DNA of 64,000 bases from Brachybacterium paraconglomeratum (GCF_003994255.1 NZ_ML133853.1:62001-126000); one strand, 5' to 3'; positions 9,301 through 17,206 are shown, numbered from the stretch's first letter. A program made the numbers and translations. The notes: generated by a model from the letters alone, not told the origin.

Positions 9301-9873
9301 GGCTGGGCGCAGATGCACCGCGACCTGCGCGAGGCGACCACGAAGGAGGGCCTGGTCGTGGACGTGCGCTACAACAGCGGCGGCCACACCTCGCAGCTGG
9401 TCACCGACCGGATCGCGCGTCGGGTGCTGTCCTGGGACTACCCGCGCCACGAGCGGCCGGGCACCTACCCCGCCTTCGCGCCGCGCGGCGCCGTGGTGCT
9501 GGTGACGAACCAGGAGGCCGGCTCCGACGGCGACATCGTCAACGCCGTCTCCCGCGCCCTGGAGGTCGGTCCGATCATCGGCACCCGCACCTGGGGCGGC
9601 GTGATCGGGATCGACGGCCGCTACGACCTGGTCGACGGCACCGGCGTGACCCAGCCGAAGTACGCCAGCTGGTTCGAGGGCGAGGACTGGGCGATCGAGA
9701 ACTACGGCGTGGAGCCCGACATCGAGGTGCCGCTTCCGCCCAGCGCCTGGGTGGCGGGCGAGGATCCGCAGCTCGCCCGCGGCGTGACGGAGGCGCTCGC
9801 GCTGCTGGAGAAGACCCCGGCCGCGGTCGCGCCGCCGCTGCCCGCCCCGCGCTTCGGCACGCCGAGGGGCTGA
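6310..9873 (+). CDS. Tricorn protease homolog (S41 family)
   Basis: Tricorn is a large cytosolic peptidase that degrades peptides released by the proteasome. The product has 1187 residues: two N-terminal beta-propeller regions built from WD/TolB-like blades (FSPDGAHIAFTSRTSGGPEVW, LAWSPDGRWLVW), a low-complexity Gly/Ala/Ser linker at about 590-665, a helical core domain, a PDZ domain, and the C-terminal S41 domain. Catalytic elements are ELGTSHAY (Ser853-His854) and EAGSDGD with nucleophile Ser1072, matching the tricorn Ser745/His746/Ser965 order. ATG 6310 is chosen over GTG 6301 because the GTG lies within the likely -10 TAGGGT (6297-6302), 7 nt before the ATG. A hairpin follows at 9900-9933. 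Confidence 0.93.
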   Translation: MPTTPAHAAYLRHPDVRGELITFTAANDVWLAPLEGGRAWRLTDEGAPVSHPRFSPDGAHIAFTSRTSGGPEVWVADVAGESAPRRLTFWGRPATKVVGWLPDGRIVATTSYAAPVARDAQLWAVDLEGTTTLLPLGRSGEVAIHPSGTTVVATPWRRDQASWKHYQGGTAVKLWLSREDVPLDAPAETHAARTWEPLLDEILASKLRIAWYGDRLLFASDTPGPGAALTDRASANLWSVAADGTDLRSHTSLTSEEGYLREPATDGSAIVFSSRGRLFAMDSLEAAPREIEVLASGVGAAQLPRPASASENLLAMRPLHDARASVVEWRGSAHALTHRGGPARLLAGACGLRLREVRPLGRSPFALFVSDAEALSDREQGGVGSDVLALARLDGGGEEIRLAVGEVGRILHAIPSPDGSRIAIVSHDNVVRLVTLRGLEDPAKEAHGKGAHATTAADAGWEAYADRSVASPRLDHVREIGRSSGGEVSDLAWSPDGRWLVWAEPNSWQLSRLMISDTEAQEPTGRALTSGKFQDSAPAFSADGKHLALLSLRTFETVYDDMVFDLGFVNAERPFLLPLERTTPDPFGPHPDGWGPSAEKPAADGASGSADDGTGRGPAGGAGSGTPSGAASGPSASAATAEASSRPATSHSAAGAEDAHRPPATRIDLEQVESRLVPFPVVSGYYSHLTAVTGGFVWLRHPQQGVLGSARAGVEGEAPSPTLEHWSLADRKLTVLAEDVTDLAVSGDGETLVIRQGEHWVQVPATRKAEDEDPARIVIDTGRLRLTVDPVRERRGMLWDNYRIMAQQYWRADMDGMDWHAMTSWYDPVIERLVTEDDFQDMMWEVQGELGTSHAYVQGGVYKADPPMLPAHLGADLERRDGRWVITRILPGDSSDPDARSPLLAPGVDARVGDAVLRVDGRDVGPEGIEAALVGSAGKATELVLGRDGAEHRVAVTPLGDDSELRYQAWVESRRALVAELSGGRLGYLHIPDMVSSGWAQMHRDLREATTKEGLVVDVRYNSGGHTSQLVTDRIARRVLSWDYPRHERPGTYPAFAPRGAVVLVTNQEAGSDGDIVNAVSRALEVGPIIGTRTWGGVIGIDGRYDLVDGTGVTQPKYASWFEGEDWAIENYGVEPDIEVPLPPSAWVAGEDPQLARGVTEALALLEKTPAAVAPPLPAPRFGTPRG

Positions 9874-9899
9874 GCCTCCCGGCGGTCGCTCCGCCGCGT

Positions 9900-9933
9900 C
9901 TCGCCCGGCCGCGCGCATCAGCGGTCGGGCGAG
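9900..9933 (+). terminator. Hairpin terminator after tricorn gene
   Basis: Arms 9900-9912 and 9921-9933 pair over 13 positions with one G-U pair and an 8-nt loop (GCGCATCA). It lies 27 nt after the tricorn stop and upstream of the stress-protein promoter, so it fits a rho-independent-like stop without a T-tract. Confidence 0.55.
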
Positions 9934-9970
9934 GTGCGTCCGGGACGAGGTCAGGGCGCGTCCGGGGCAA

Positions 9971-9993
9971 GGCCAGGGACTTCGGCCCTGGCC
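9971..9993 (+). promoter_or_regulatory. DosR-like box and promoter of universal stress gene
   Basis: The core GGGAC-TTCG-GCCCT (9976-9989) sits in a longer inverted repeat (GGCCAGGG / CCCTGGCC). DosR/DevR response regulators of actinobacteria bind GGGAC-N4-G(T/C)CC-type palindromes before dormancy genes, many encoding universal stress proteins. The -10-like TACCCT is at 10012-10017, about 30 nt from the box centre. The second stress gene has the same layout. Confidence 0.5.
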
Positions 9994-10095
9994 GCGCAGG
10001 CCGGACGGTCGTACCCTCGGAGGTACCGACGGCGGGCTCGACCGATGGGGGCATCCCGTCGACGGTCGCGCCGCGCCCCCGGAACGGAGGCCCCG

Positions 10096-11091
10096 ATGCC
10101 CGCCGACGACAGCTCCACTCCCCTGCTCTTCGATCCCGAGTCCCGTCCGGTCGGGGTGCTCGTCGGCTACGACGGCTCCGACCAGGCGATCCAGGCCCTC
10201 CACTACGCGGCGACGATGGCGCTGGGGATCGGCTGCCGCCTCACGGTGGTCTCCGCGTTCACGGTGCCCGTGATGGTCTACCCGAACATGGCCTCGCTGC
10301 CGCCGGTGCCCGAGGACGAGGCCCGCGCGGCCGCGTCCCGGCAGGTCGCCGCGGGCGCCCTCCCGCACCTGGAGGGCTATCCGGGCGAGGTCGCGCTCGA
10401 GTCCGTCCAGGGCGATGCGGCGGGCGTGCTCGTCGAGCTCTCCGCGCTCGCCCGCCTCGCCGTGGTCGGCTCTCGCGGCCGGGGCGGCTTCCTGGGTCGC
10501 CTGCTGGGCTCGGTCTCCGAGGCGCTGCCCGCCCATGCGCACTGCCCGACGGTGGTGGTCCCCGCCGGCTACGTGGTGCCCGAGACCACCGGTCGCGAAC
10601 GCTTCACCCAGGTGCCGGGCACGGAGCCCGTGGTGGTGGGGCTGGACGGCAGCGAGGACAGCACGCTGACCACCCTCGCGCAGCGGGCGGCGGCGGCTGC
10701 CGGGGCGCCGCTGCACCTGCTGCAGGCGATCCCGCCGCTGGACACCTGGTCCAGCTCCGCGCTCGCCGCGGTGCCCGACCAGCAGTTCCTGGACCGACAG
10801 CGGGAGGAGCTCCTCGCCCTGCTCGAGGGCGAGGCCCGGGCGCTGCGCGACCGGAACCCCGAGGTGGCGGTCACCGCCTCGGTCGAGGTCGGTGATCCCG
10901 TCGCTCTGCTGGTGGAGCGCTCGCGCGACGCGCGGCTGACGGTGGTGGGGACCCGTGGGCGGGGCCGCATGATGAGCGCCCTGCTCGGCTCGGTTTCCCG
11001 CGGCCTGCTGGAGCGGGCGCAGGGCCCGGTGATGGTGGTGCCGGACCTGGACATCTCGCGGATCGGCCACGACCGGCGACGCCCCCGCTGA
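10096..11091 (+). CDS. Two-domain universal stress protein
   Basis: 331 residues with two tandem UspA domains. The first (about 15-155) starts GVLVGYDGSDQA and holds the ATP-binding loop GSRGRGGFLGRLLGSVS; the second (about 175-322) starts VVVGLDGSEDS and holds GTRGRGRMMSALLGSVS, both matching G-2x-G-9x-G-(S/T). The family binds ATP and supports survival in hypoxia, starvation or oxidative stress. ATG 10096 follows AACGGAGG; longer upstream frames start in the promoter. It is a close paralog of the gene at 15272-16306 (shared phrases such as QALHYAA and LPAHAHCPTVVV), and both have a DosR-like box, so common hypoxia/redox control is likely. Confidence 0.9.
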   Translation: MPADDSSTPLLFDPESRPVGVLVGYDGSDQAIQALHYAATMALGIGCRLTVVSAFTVPVMVYPNMASLPPVPEDEARAAASRQVAAGALPHLEGYPGEVALESVQGDAAGVLVELSALARLAVVGSRGRGGFLGRLLGSVSEALPAHAHCPTVVVPAGYVVPETTGRERFTQVPGTEPVVVGLDGSEDSTLTTLAQRAAAAAGAPLHLLQAIPPLDTWSSSALAAVPDQQFLDRQREELLALLEGEARALRDRNPEVAVTASVEVGDPVALLVERSRDARLTVVGTRGRGRMMSALLGSVSRGLLERAQGPVMVVPDLDISRIGHDRRRPR

Positions 11092-11132
11092 GCGGGGCGC
11101 CGGCGGACGGGCTCTGCACCGACGCCGCCCGC

Positions 11133-11441
11133 TCAGCGCAGCGAGTGGGCGGCGATCTCCGGGAAGCGCACGGCGAGGTCCTGCCGCGGCTCCGGCCCGG
11201 GCTCCGGCACGCGCCGGGGCGCGGCATCGGCGGTGCGGGCGACGGGTTGGGTCTGGTCGGGCCGGAGCTCGCGGGCGATGAGAGCGTTCCCGCGCGCGAT
11301 CCGCTCGGCGACGGAGAGGCGCTCGTGCTCCTCGCGCGGAGTGACGATCCGGGCGGCGATCAGGCGGGTGAGGGATCCGAGGGCGACGGCGAGGACGGCG
11401 ATGAGGACGATGAACAGGAGTCCGAGGAGTGCAGCGGTCAT
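11133..11441 (-). CDS. Small single-pass membrane protein
   Basis: 102 residues beginning MTAALLGLLFIVLIAVLAVALGSL, which forms one N-terminal membrane helix, followed by a charged cytoplasmic tail (RLIAARIVTPREEHERLSVAERIARGN) and a Pro/Arg-rich end. No family was recognised. AAGGA lies seven bases before ATG 11441, which I prefer to an in-frame ATG 33 nt upstream. It is divergent from the LysR gene, and the inverted repeat at 11492-11518 lies between the two, so that regulator may control it. Confidence 0.6.
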   Translation of the reverse strand: MTAALLGLLFIVLIAVLAVALGSLTRLIAARIVTPREEHERLSVAERIARGNALIARELRPDQTQPVARTADAAPRRVPEPGPEPRQDLAVRFPEIAAHSLR

Positions 11442-11491
11442 GGCTCGATCCTTCGCCCGCACACCCTTCAGCACAAGCGATGATATGCACC

Positions 11492-11524
11492 CCTCTGTTC
11501 AGTCGCGCTGAACAGAGGTAGGCT
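11492..11524 (+). promoter_or_regulatory. LysR-type operator and -10 of the regulator gene
   Basis: CCTCTGTTCAG (11492-11502) and CTGAACAGAGG (11508-11518) form a perfect 11-bp inverted repeat around TCGCG. Its core TTCAG-N5-CTGAA contains the T-N11-A signature of LysR sites. TAGGCT (11519-11524) abuts it and ends 6 nt before the lysR ATG, so binding should occlude the promoter of a leaderless message (autoregulation, inferred). Confidence 0.6.
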
Positions 11525-11530
11525 CGCGGC

Positions 11531-12610
11531 ATGCTCGATCCGCTGAAGCTCCGCGTCCTCCGCTCCGTCGTCGAGACCGGCAGCATCCGCGCGAGCGCGG
11601 AGGCGCTGGGCTACACCCCGTCGGCCGTGAGCCAGCACCTGTCCAGCCTGCGCCGGGAGACGGGTCTGGAGCTCGTGGAGCGCTCGGGCCGCGGGATCGT
11701 GGTCACGGCGCACGGGAGGGCGCTGGCCGAGCAGGCCGGCCCCGCCCTCGAGGCGCTCGCCGCGCTCGACCGCACCGTGCAGGACCTGCGCTCTGGGCGC
11801 ACCGGCACGCTCCGGCTGGGATATGCGGGCTCCTTCGCCGCCACCTGGATCCCGCAGCTCACCCTCGACGTGCGCCGACGCTTCCCCGAGCTGGGCCTCG
11901 ACTTCCGCGTGCGCGAGTGCACCGATGCGGATGCGGGCGCGGACGGCTTCGACATCGTCGTCGGCGAGGGGCTCCCCCTGGAGAGGGCCGAGGAGTGGGA
12001 GTACCAGGACCTGCTCGAGGAGGGGTACGTCGTCATCGTCGGCCTCGACCACCCGCTCGCGTCGCGCTCCGAGGTGACGCTCAAGGAACTGGCCGACGAG
12101 CCCTGGGCGACCGACGACCCGCTGGACTCCTCCTGGTTCGAGCGCATCGCGGCGGCCTGCCGCGCGGCCGGGTTCAGCCCCGCCGTCGCGGTGAACCCGC
12201 GGGACTTCCCCACCGTGCTCGGCTTCGTCGCGACCGGGGACTACGTGACCGTCCAGCCCTCGCTGATCGCGGAGGACCTCCGTCCGGACGTGGTCGCGGT
12301 GCCCCTCGCCGGACCGGGCCCGCGTCGCCGGCTGCGCGTACAGGTGCGCTGCGCGGTCTCCCGCAGCCCGGCGACGCAGTTCATCCTCGACCGCCTCCAC
12401 GACCGGGCCGAGCACAGGGCGCGCACCATCCCGGGCGCGGTGCACCTGGCCTCGGGCGCTCGCCGCGCGGCCCCGACGGGCGACCCCTCCGGCGCGACGG
12501 GCGACCACTCGGGCGCGCCGGGCAGTCCTACCGGCACGTCGGCCGCCCCCTCCGGCGCGACGGACGGCCCCGTCGACGCCGATGCGGGGATGCCCGCCGC
12601 CGTGCTCTGA
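11531..12610 (+). CDS. LysR-family transcriptional regulator
   Basis: The 359-residue product opens with a winged-helix domain (LRVLRSVVETGSIRASAEAL, TPSAVSQHLSSLRRETG) and the linker helix, followed by a two-lobed effector-binding domain from about residue 88 (GTLRLGYAGSFAATWIPQL...). The last about 60 residues are a low-complexity tail with repeated SGATGD/SGAPGS-like units not expected in the family. Effector unknown. A divergent membrane-protein gene shares the intergenic operator; the downstream SRPBCC gene may be a second target. The start agrees with a leaderless -10 at 11519-11524. Confidence 0.88.
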   Translation: MLDPLKLRVLRSVVETGSIRASAEALGYTPSAVSQHLSSLRRETGLELVERSGRGIVVTAHGRALAEQAGPALEALAALDRTVQDLRSGRTGTLRLGYAGSFAATWIPQLTLDVRRRFPELGLDFRVRECTDADAGADGFDIVVGEGLPLERAEEWEYQDLLEEGYVVIVGLDHPLASRSEVTLKELADEPWATDDPLDSSWFERIAAACRAAGFSPAVAVNPRDFPTVLGFVATGDYVTVQPSLIAEDLRPDVVAVPLAGPGPRRRLRVQVRCAVSRSPATQFILDRLHDRAEHRARTIPGAVHLASGARRAAPTGDPSGATGDHSGAPGSPTGTSAAPSGATDGPVDADAGMPAAVL

Positions 12611-12636
12611 CGTTCCGCCCGCCCCGGCCCGCACGG

Positions 12637-12696
<60 letters not shown>

Positions 12697-12705
12697 GGAG
12701 GATCC

Positions 12706-13299
12706 ATGACCGCCGAGGACCCCGCCACCACCGCGAACCCCGCCACCGCTGAGAATCCCGCTGCCGGGAACCTCGACATCGACGCCCGCATCCGCGATCT
12801 GCCCGTGCGCGCCGAGCTCGCCGACGGCACCCTGGTGATGGAGGTCGACCTCGCCGGCACCGCCGCGCAGCTATGGGAGGCGCTCACCGACCCCGCCCAG
12901 CTCGCACGCTGGTCACCGGTCGTGCCGGACCGCGCCCTGACCTCGCCGGGCCCGGCCCTCTCGCGCGAGAACCCCGAGGAGGACCCGGTCACCGCCGACG
13001 TGCTCGCGATCGCCGGCGAGCACGCGCTCACCCATCGCTGGGGCGAGGCGACCCTCGGCTGGATGGTCGACGAGGGGCAGCTCGACCTGCAGGTCACCCT
13101 GCCGGACCCGCAGCAGGCGCAGTACTTCGCGGCAGGGTGGCATGTGTGCCTGGCGGTGCTCGACGCCCGGCTCGAGGGCCTGGACCAGGAGCGGATCGTG
13201 GGGATGGACGCCCTCGAGCACGGCTGGGAGGAGCTGCGGGCCCGCTACGCCGACGAGTTCGGCCACCCGCACGGCCCCACCCCCGGCCAGGACGCCTGA
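12706..13299 (+). CDS. SRPBCC (AHSA1-like) domain protein
   Basis: 197 residues. After an Ala/Thr/Pro-rich start the protein follows the START/Bet v1-like fold used by Aha1-type proteins: VMEVDLAGTAAQLWEALTDPAQLARWSP, a beta-rich middle (ADVLAIAGEHALTHRWGEATLGW) and a C-terminal helix (GWHVCLAVLDARLEG). Members bind hydrophobic ligands, and many in actinobacteria are stress- or arsenic-linked; no substrate can be named. A strong GAGGAGGA is spaced for ATG 12706 and follows directly on the hexanucleotide array. It lies in the same direction as LysR and is possibly its target. Confidence 0.75.
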   Translation: MTAEDPATTANPATAENPAAGNLDIDARIRDLPVRAELADGTLVMEVDLAGTAAQLWEALTDPAQLARWSPVVPDRALTSPGPALSRENPEEDPVTADVLAIAGEHALTHRWGEATLGWMVDEGQLDLQVTLPDPQQAQYFAAGWHVCLAVLDARLEGLDQERIVGMDALEHGWEELRARYADEFGHPHGPTPGQDA

Positions 13300-13393
13300 C
13301 CCGGCGTCCCGCCGGACCTCGCCTCGACCTCGCCGACGCCGCGCACGGCCGGTTCCCGCCGTCGGGCGGGACAGCACCGACGGCGCGGCGTGC

Positions 13394-13684
13394 TCAGCGC
13401 TCCGCGATGTGGAGGGCGACCTCGACCTCATCGCCCACCTCGACCCCCTCGGCGCGCTGCACCGCGACCTTCACCGGCACCAGATAGCCGCCCTCCCGAG
13501 GGAACAGCGAGGTGGTGAAGTCGGTGTCGCCGATCCGCGCCTCGACCGCGATGCAGCCCCACCCGTAGCTGGCGCTGCTCGAGATCGCGACGATCGCGTC
13601 GGCCTCCTCCTCCGGCACGCGCGCGAAGACGAACGGGGCGGGGCCGCGCCACTCGATCGTCGGGGCCCGGAAGCGGAGGTCCAT
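13394..13684 (-). CDS. DUF1905 domain protein
   Basis: 96 residues matching the small all-beta DUF1905 family (FVFARVPEEEADAIVAIS, then GWGCIAVEARIGDTDFTTSLFPREGGYLVPVKVAVQRAEGVEVGDEVEVAL). The function of the family is unknown; it is often fused to or near bacteriocin-protection-type YdeI proteins. Start ATG 13684 has TACGCT (13696-13691 on the minus strand) ending 6 nt upstream, indicating a leaderless message. A long hairpin upstream isolates it from gldA. Confidence 0.82.
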   Translation of the reverse strand: MDLRFRAPTIEWRGPAPFVFARVPEEEADAIVAISSSASYGWGCIAVEARIGDTDFTTSLFPREGGYLVPVKVAVQRAEGVEVGDEVEVALHIAER

Positions 13685-13733
13685 GCCGGGAGCGTAGACC
13701 CGCCCCCGGCCCGTCCCCAGGTGTTACCGAGAA

Positions 13734-13779
13734 GTCATGTGCAGCTGTGTTCCAAACATGGAACACAGCTGCACATGAC
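13734..13779 (-). terminator. 21-bp-stem hairpin after gldA
   Basis: Perfect 21-nt arms (13734-13754 and 13759-13779) around a 4-nt loop AACA. It lies 61 nt beyond the gldA stop in the direction of transcription; TTCTC follows on the minus strand. The stem is only about 50% G+C, low for this genome. Confidence 0.65.
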
Positions 13780-13839
13780 CCGGCGGTCATGCCCCAGGGG
13801 GCGACGTGCCAGTCACCCCGGGACCTCGACGAGCCGGGT

Positions 13840-14985
13840 TCAGTGGCCTCCGCCGATGTAGAGCTCGGGCTCGGGCAGGCCGTGCTCCCGGCGCACGCGT
13901 CGCGACAGCCCCTCGAGGGCGGTGAGCGCGGCCAGGACGTCGTCGGCCGCCACCGGGAAGGGCATCGAGTGGATCGTCTCGCCCTCCACCGTCGCGGCCT
14001 CGGCGACCGCGCGGAGCTCCTTCCGGTTTTCGGGGGTCAGCCCGATCTCGGTGAGGGTGTTCGGCAGGCCCACCTTCGTCGTGAACACGATGAAGTCCTC
14101 GATCTCCTGGGCGGGGGCGCCCTCGAGGACGAGCTGGGCGAGGGAGCCGATGTTGACCTTCTGGCCATGGGTGAGCCCGTGCGTCTGCGGGGCGGCGGTC
14201 AGCCCGTTGTGGATCGCGTGCGCGGCGGCGAGGCCTCCGGACTCGAACCCCAGCCCGGACAGCAGCGTGTTCGCCTCGACCACGGCCTCCAGGGCGGGGG
14301 TGACCACGCGCGCGGCGACCGCATCGAGCGCCGGCAGCGCGTTCTCCCACAGGATGTCCCAGCTCAGCTCCGCCAGCGCGGTGCCGGCGAGGGTGGGGCG
14401 ACCGCCGGCCATCGCCGTGCCGGTGCCGCGGCGGGTGGCACGCGCCTCGAGCCAGGTGGCCAGCGCGTCGCCGATCCCGGCGGCGAGGAAGCGCACCGGC
14501 GCCTCGGCCACGACCTGGGTGTCGATGAGGACGAGGTCCGGGTTGCGGGGGAAGAAGCGGTACTCGTGGAACTCGCCCTCGGCCGTGTAGATCACCGCGA
14601 GCGCGGAGGTCGGCGCATCGGAGGAGGCCGCCGTGGGCACGCTCGCCCAGCGGATCCCGGCGAGGTGCCCGGCCGCCTTCGCGGCGTCGATGCTCGATCC
14701 GCCGCCGAGGCCCACGACCACGTCATGGCCGCCGGCGGCGATCGCGACGACCAGCGCGTCGACGGCATCCGGCGTCGCGAAGCGCTCGAAGCCGACGCGC
14801 ACGACGGTCAGGCCCGCCGCGGCGAAGGAGGCGGTGACCTGCTCGGAGAAGAGGCCCCAGACGGTGTCGTCGGCGACGAGCAGCGGGCTGCTCCCGAGGG
14901 CGGAGAGGTGGGTGCCGAGCGCGTCGAGCGCCCCCTTCCCCTGGACGTAGCGGCTCGGGCTGGCGAGGACGGTGAGCTCGGACAT
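13840..14985 (-). CDS. gldA: Glycerol dehydrogenase-like iron/zinc alcohol dehydrogenase
   Basis: GldA oxidises glycerol to dihydroxyacetone with NAD+. The 381-residue protein has the nucleotide-binding GLGGGSSIDAAKA near residue 95, the PTAASSDAPTSALAVIY segment with the substrate-site Asp, IGDALATWLEA with a metal-binding Asp, HAIHNGL and HGLTHGQKVNIG with the two metal-binding His. The product ends LYIGGGH. Start ATG 14985 is chosen for AAGGAG nine bases upstream; an earlier frame start lacks support. It is apparently a single-gene unit ending in a strong hairpin. A related sn-glycerol-1-phosphate dehydrogenase is a less likely alternative. Confidence 0.88.
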   Translation of the reverse strand: MSELTVLASPSRYVQGKGALDALGTHLSALGSSPLLVADDTVWGLFSEQVTASFAAAGLTVVRVGFERFATPDAVDALVVAIAAGGHDVVVGLGGGSSIDAAKAAGHLAGIRWASVPTAASSDAPTSALAVIYTAEGEFHEYRFFPRNPDLVLIDTQVVAEAPVRFLAAGIGDALATWLEARATRRGTGTAMAGGRPTLAGTALAELSWDILWENALPALDAVAARVVTPALEAVVEANTLLSGLGFESGGLAAAHAIHNGLTAAPQTHGLTHGQKVNIGSLAQLVLEGAPAQEIEDFIVFTTKVGLPNTLTEIGLTPENRKELRAVAEAATVEGETIHSMPFPVAADDVLAALTALEGLSRRVRREHGLPEPELYIGGGH

Positions 14986-15156
14986 GGCGTGGCGCTCCTT
15001 CGGGCCGACGGTCGGGCCCGCGACCACGAGCCCGCGCCCCACCCTCGTCCCGTCCCGGGTGCGCGGCAACGAGGGTTCTCGTCGGCCGAGAAGTCCGGCC
15101 GCCCCTCCCCGGAGGCGGACCCGAAGATGCCCGACCGCGACGCTCGCCCCCGCCGC

Positions 15157-15199
15157 GGGACCTCTGCCCCGCGCGGGCGGGCCCGGCCGCGACTAGGAT
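15157..15199 (+). promoter_or_regulatory. DosR-like box and -10 of second universal stress gene
   Basis: GGGAC-CTCT-GCCCC (15157-15170) is followed by TAGGAT (15194-15199) about 31 nt from the box centre. The stress-protein gene at 10096 has the same arrangement (box centre to -10 about 30 nt). This symmetry, rather than the single match, is the evidence. Confidence 0.45.
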
Positions 15200-15271
15200 C
15201 GACGGACCGGCGGAGGAGACCCACGGGGGCGGCCCCGTCGGCCCAGGGAGCCCCCGGCCCAGGAGGTCGAG

Positions 15272-16306
15272 ATGCCCGACGACGACGTCACCGCCCAGCC
15301 CGCCCGGACCAGCCCCGCCGAGACCACCGCACCGACCGACGACGCCCCGGCGTCCGTCGCCTCCGACGCGCCCGGCACCTCGCCGGACGGGGACCGGCCG
15401 CTCGGCGTGCTGATCGGCTACGACGGCTCCGAGCAGGCCGTCCAGGCGCTGCACTACGCCGCCCGCGCCGCGCTGCGCCAGGATCTGCCGCTCACCGTGG
15501 TCACCGCCTACACCGTGCCGACCATGGCCTACGCCGAGGCGGCCCTCACGCCGGTCGTCCCGGCCGAGGTCGCACGGTTGAACGCCGCTCGCGAGGTGCT
15601 CGACGAGGCGCGGGAGCACCTGCGCGACTACAGCGGCGCCTTCGACCTGCGCACCGAGTGGGGCGATGCCGCGGGCGTGCTCGTGAAGCTTTCGTCCCAG
15701 GCCGCTGTGGCCGTCGTCGGCGCGCGCGGACGCGGCGGCTTCCTCGGCCGGCTGCTCGGCTCGGTATCCGCCGCGCTCCCCGCCCATGCGCACTGTCCCA
15801 CCGTCGTGGTGCATCGCGGCTACGAGCTCGGCGAGGGCGCGCACCGCTTCGAGCCCATCGAGGAGGACGCCCCCGTGACCGTGGGCACCGACGGCTCTGC
15901 CCGGGCCGAGGCGGCGCTGGACGTGGCCGCGCAGGCGGCGCTGTCCCGCAGCACCTCGCTGCGCGTGCTCATGGTGATCCCGTCCCTGGAGGACTGGGGC
16001 GGCTCCTATGCGGCCTGGCTCCCCGACCCCGACGTGGTCGAGACCCATCGCTCACGGGCCGCGACCGGGCTCGAACGGGGCCTGGAGCAGCGTCGCAGGG
16101 AGCACCCCGAGCTCACGATCACCAGCGAGGTCCTGGTCGGCGACCCCGTACGGCTGCTGATCGCGGAGTCGGCCGATGCGCAGCTCACCGTCGTCGGCAC
16201 GCGCGGGCACGGGCGCGTGACCAGCACCCTGCTCGGCTCGGTCTCCCGCGGCCTGCTCCAGCACGCCGAGGGGCCGGTGATGGTGGTGCCGTCCCACGCG
16301 ACGTAG
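15272..16306 (+). CDS. Two-domain universal stress protein
   Basis: 344 residues with a Thr/Ala/Pro-rich N-terminal extension of about 40 residues, then two UspA domains: the first begins GVLIGYDGSEQAVQALHYAA with ATP loop GARGRGGFLGRLLGSVS, the second begins VTVGTDGSARAEAALD with GTRGHGRVTSTLLGSVS. Both loops keep the G-2x-G-9x-G-S pattern. ATG 15272 follows AGGAGG. The protein is a duplicate of the product of 10096-11091. Role: ATP-binding stress protein, probably induced by low oxygen or redox stress given the upstream DosR-like box (inference). Confidence 0.9.
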   Translation: MPDDDVTAQPARTSPAETTAPTDDAPASVASDAPGTSPDGDRPLGVLIGYDGSEQAVQALHYAARAALRQDLPLTVVTAYTVPTMAYAEAALTPVVPAEVARLNAAREVLDEAREHLRDYSGAFDLRTEWGDAAGVLVKLSSQAAVAVVGARGRGGFLGRLLGSVSAALPAHAHCPTVVVHRGYELGEGAHRFEPIEEDAPVTVGTDGSARAEAALDVAAQAALSRSTSLRVLMVIPSLEDWGGSYAAWLPDPDVVETHRSRAATGLERGLEQRRREHPELTITSEVLVGDPVRLLIAESADAQLTVVGTRGHGRVTSTLLGSVSRGLLQHAEGPVMVVPSHAT

Positions 16307-16386
16307 TACGCCCGGGACGCCGGCCGGTCGCGCCGACGAGGACATCTCGCGCCGCGCCGCCCGGCCCGACCGGGCAGGATAGGGGC

Positions 16387-17071
16387 ATGTCCGCGCTCCC
16401 CGCTGCGCCTGCTGCGCGGAGGGACCGCCGCCTCGATCGCGACCGCCGTCGCGCTCGGCGGCCACCTCGCGGGCGGCGGGGCGATGCCGGCCTGGCTCGG
16501 GATCCTCGTGCCCTGGTGGCTCGCGGTCGCCGTGTGCACGCTGCTGGCGGGCACGCACTTCTCCCTGGCCCGGATGGGCGTCGCGGTGCCGGCCAGCCAG
16601 GCGCTGTTCCACGGACTGTTCAGCGCGGGCACGCCCGGTGACCCGGGGCGGGCCCTCGTGGACCCGCCGGGCTCCCATCTGGGCCACGGCGCGGCCCACG
16701 CAGGGCACGGCGCCGGAGGCGTCGTCGGGCACGGCGCTCACAGCGACGGCGGCGAGGGGGTCGCGTCGGTCGCCGACCATGCCCTGCACGGCAGCCATTC
16801 CGATCTGCGGATGCTCCTGCTGCACGTGCTCGCCGCGATGCTGACCGCCGTGCTGCTGCAGCACGGCGAGTCGGTGCTGATGCGCTGCGCGCGCCTGGCG
16901 CTGACGGTCCTCGCGGTGCTCGCGCATCCACCGCTGCTGCTGCTGATCACGCTGCTGGTGCCCGAGCGGCCGGCCCGGCCCCTGCCCGCGGCGCCCCATC
17001 TCCTGCACGCCCAGCGTGCCGTCCTCGCCCCGCAGCTGCGCCGGGGTCCTCCGGTGGTCCTCGCGGCCTGA
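16387..17071 (+). pseudogene. His-rich polytopic membrane protein, frameshifted at codon 5
   Basis: From 16388 onward one frame reads like a membrane protein (LRLLRGGTAASIATAVALGG, GHLAGGGAMPAWLGILVPWW), but no ATG, GTG or TTG opens that frame near its beginning. ATG 16387 lies in another frame: ATG TCC GCG CTC then C4 (16398-16401). Removing one C joins M-S-A-L-P to LRLLRGG. So the gene carries a one-base insertion, a sequence error, or starts internally at ATG 16484 (195 residues). The product has about four hydrophobic helices and a His-rich loop (HLGHGAAHAGHG, HALHGSHSD). It precedes a copper chaperone, so metal handling is likely. The family was not identified. Confidence 0.55.
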
Positions 17072-17206
17072 GCAGGGACGACGCGCCCGTTCAGGCCCTC
17101 CCCGATCGACCATCACCCGTCCGGCAGCCCTGCCGCACGGGTCCGCGCCGACCGCTGCCCGCACGCCCCTGCGCCGCGGACCGTCGGCCCTTCGAGAGGA
17201 CCTTCC

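Noticed and set aside
6223-11586. 1787-codon open frame antisense to tricorn and the stress gene
   Set aside because: It lies opposite well-supported genes, is made of Arg/Gly/His/Ala-rich sequence typical of the antisense frame in G+C-rich DNA, and shows no domain.
13747-16641. 964-codon plus-strand frame across gldA and the stress gene
   Set aside because: Antisense to gldA and out of frame with the universal stress gene; composition is shadow-like (Arg/Gly/Ala).
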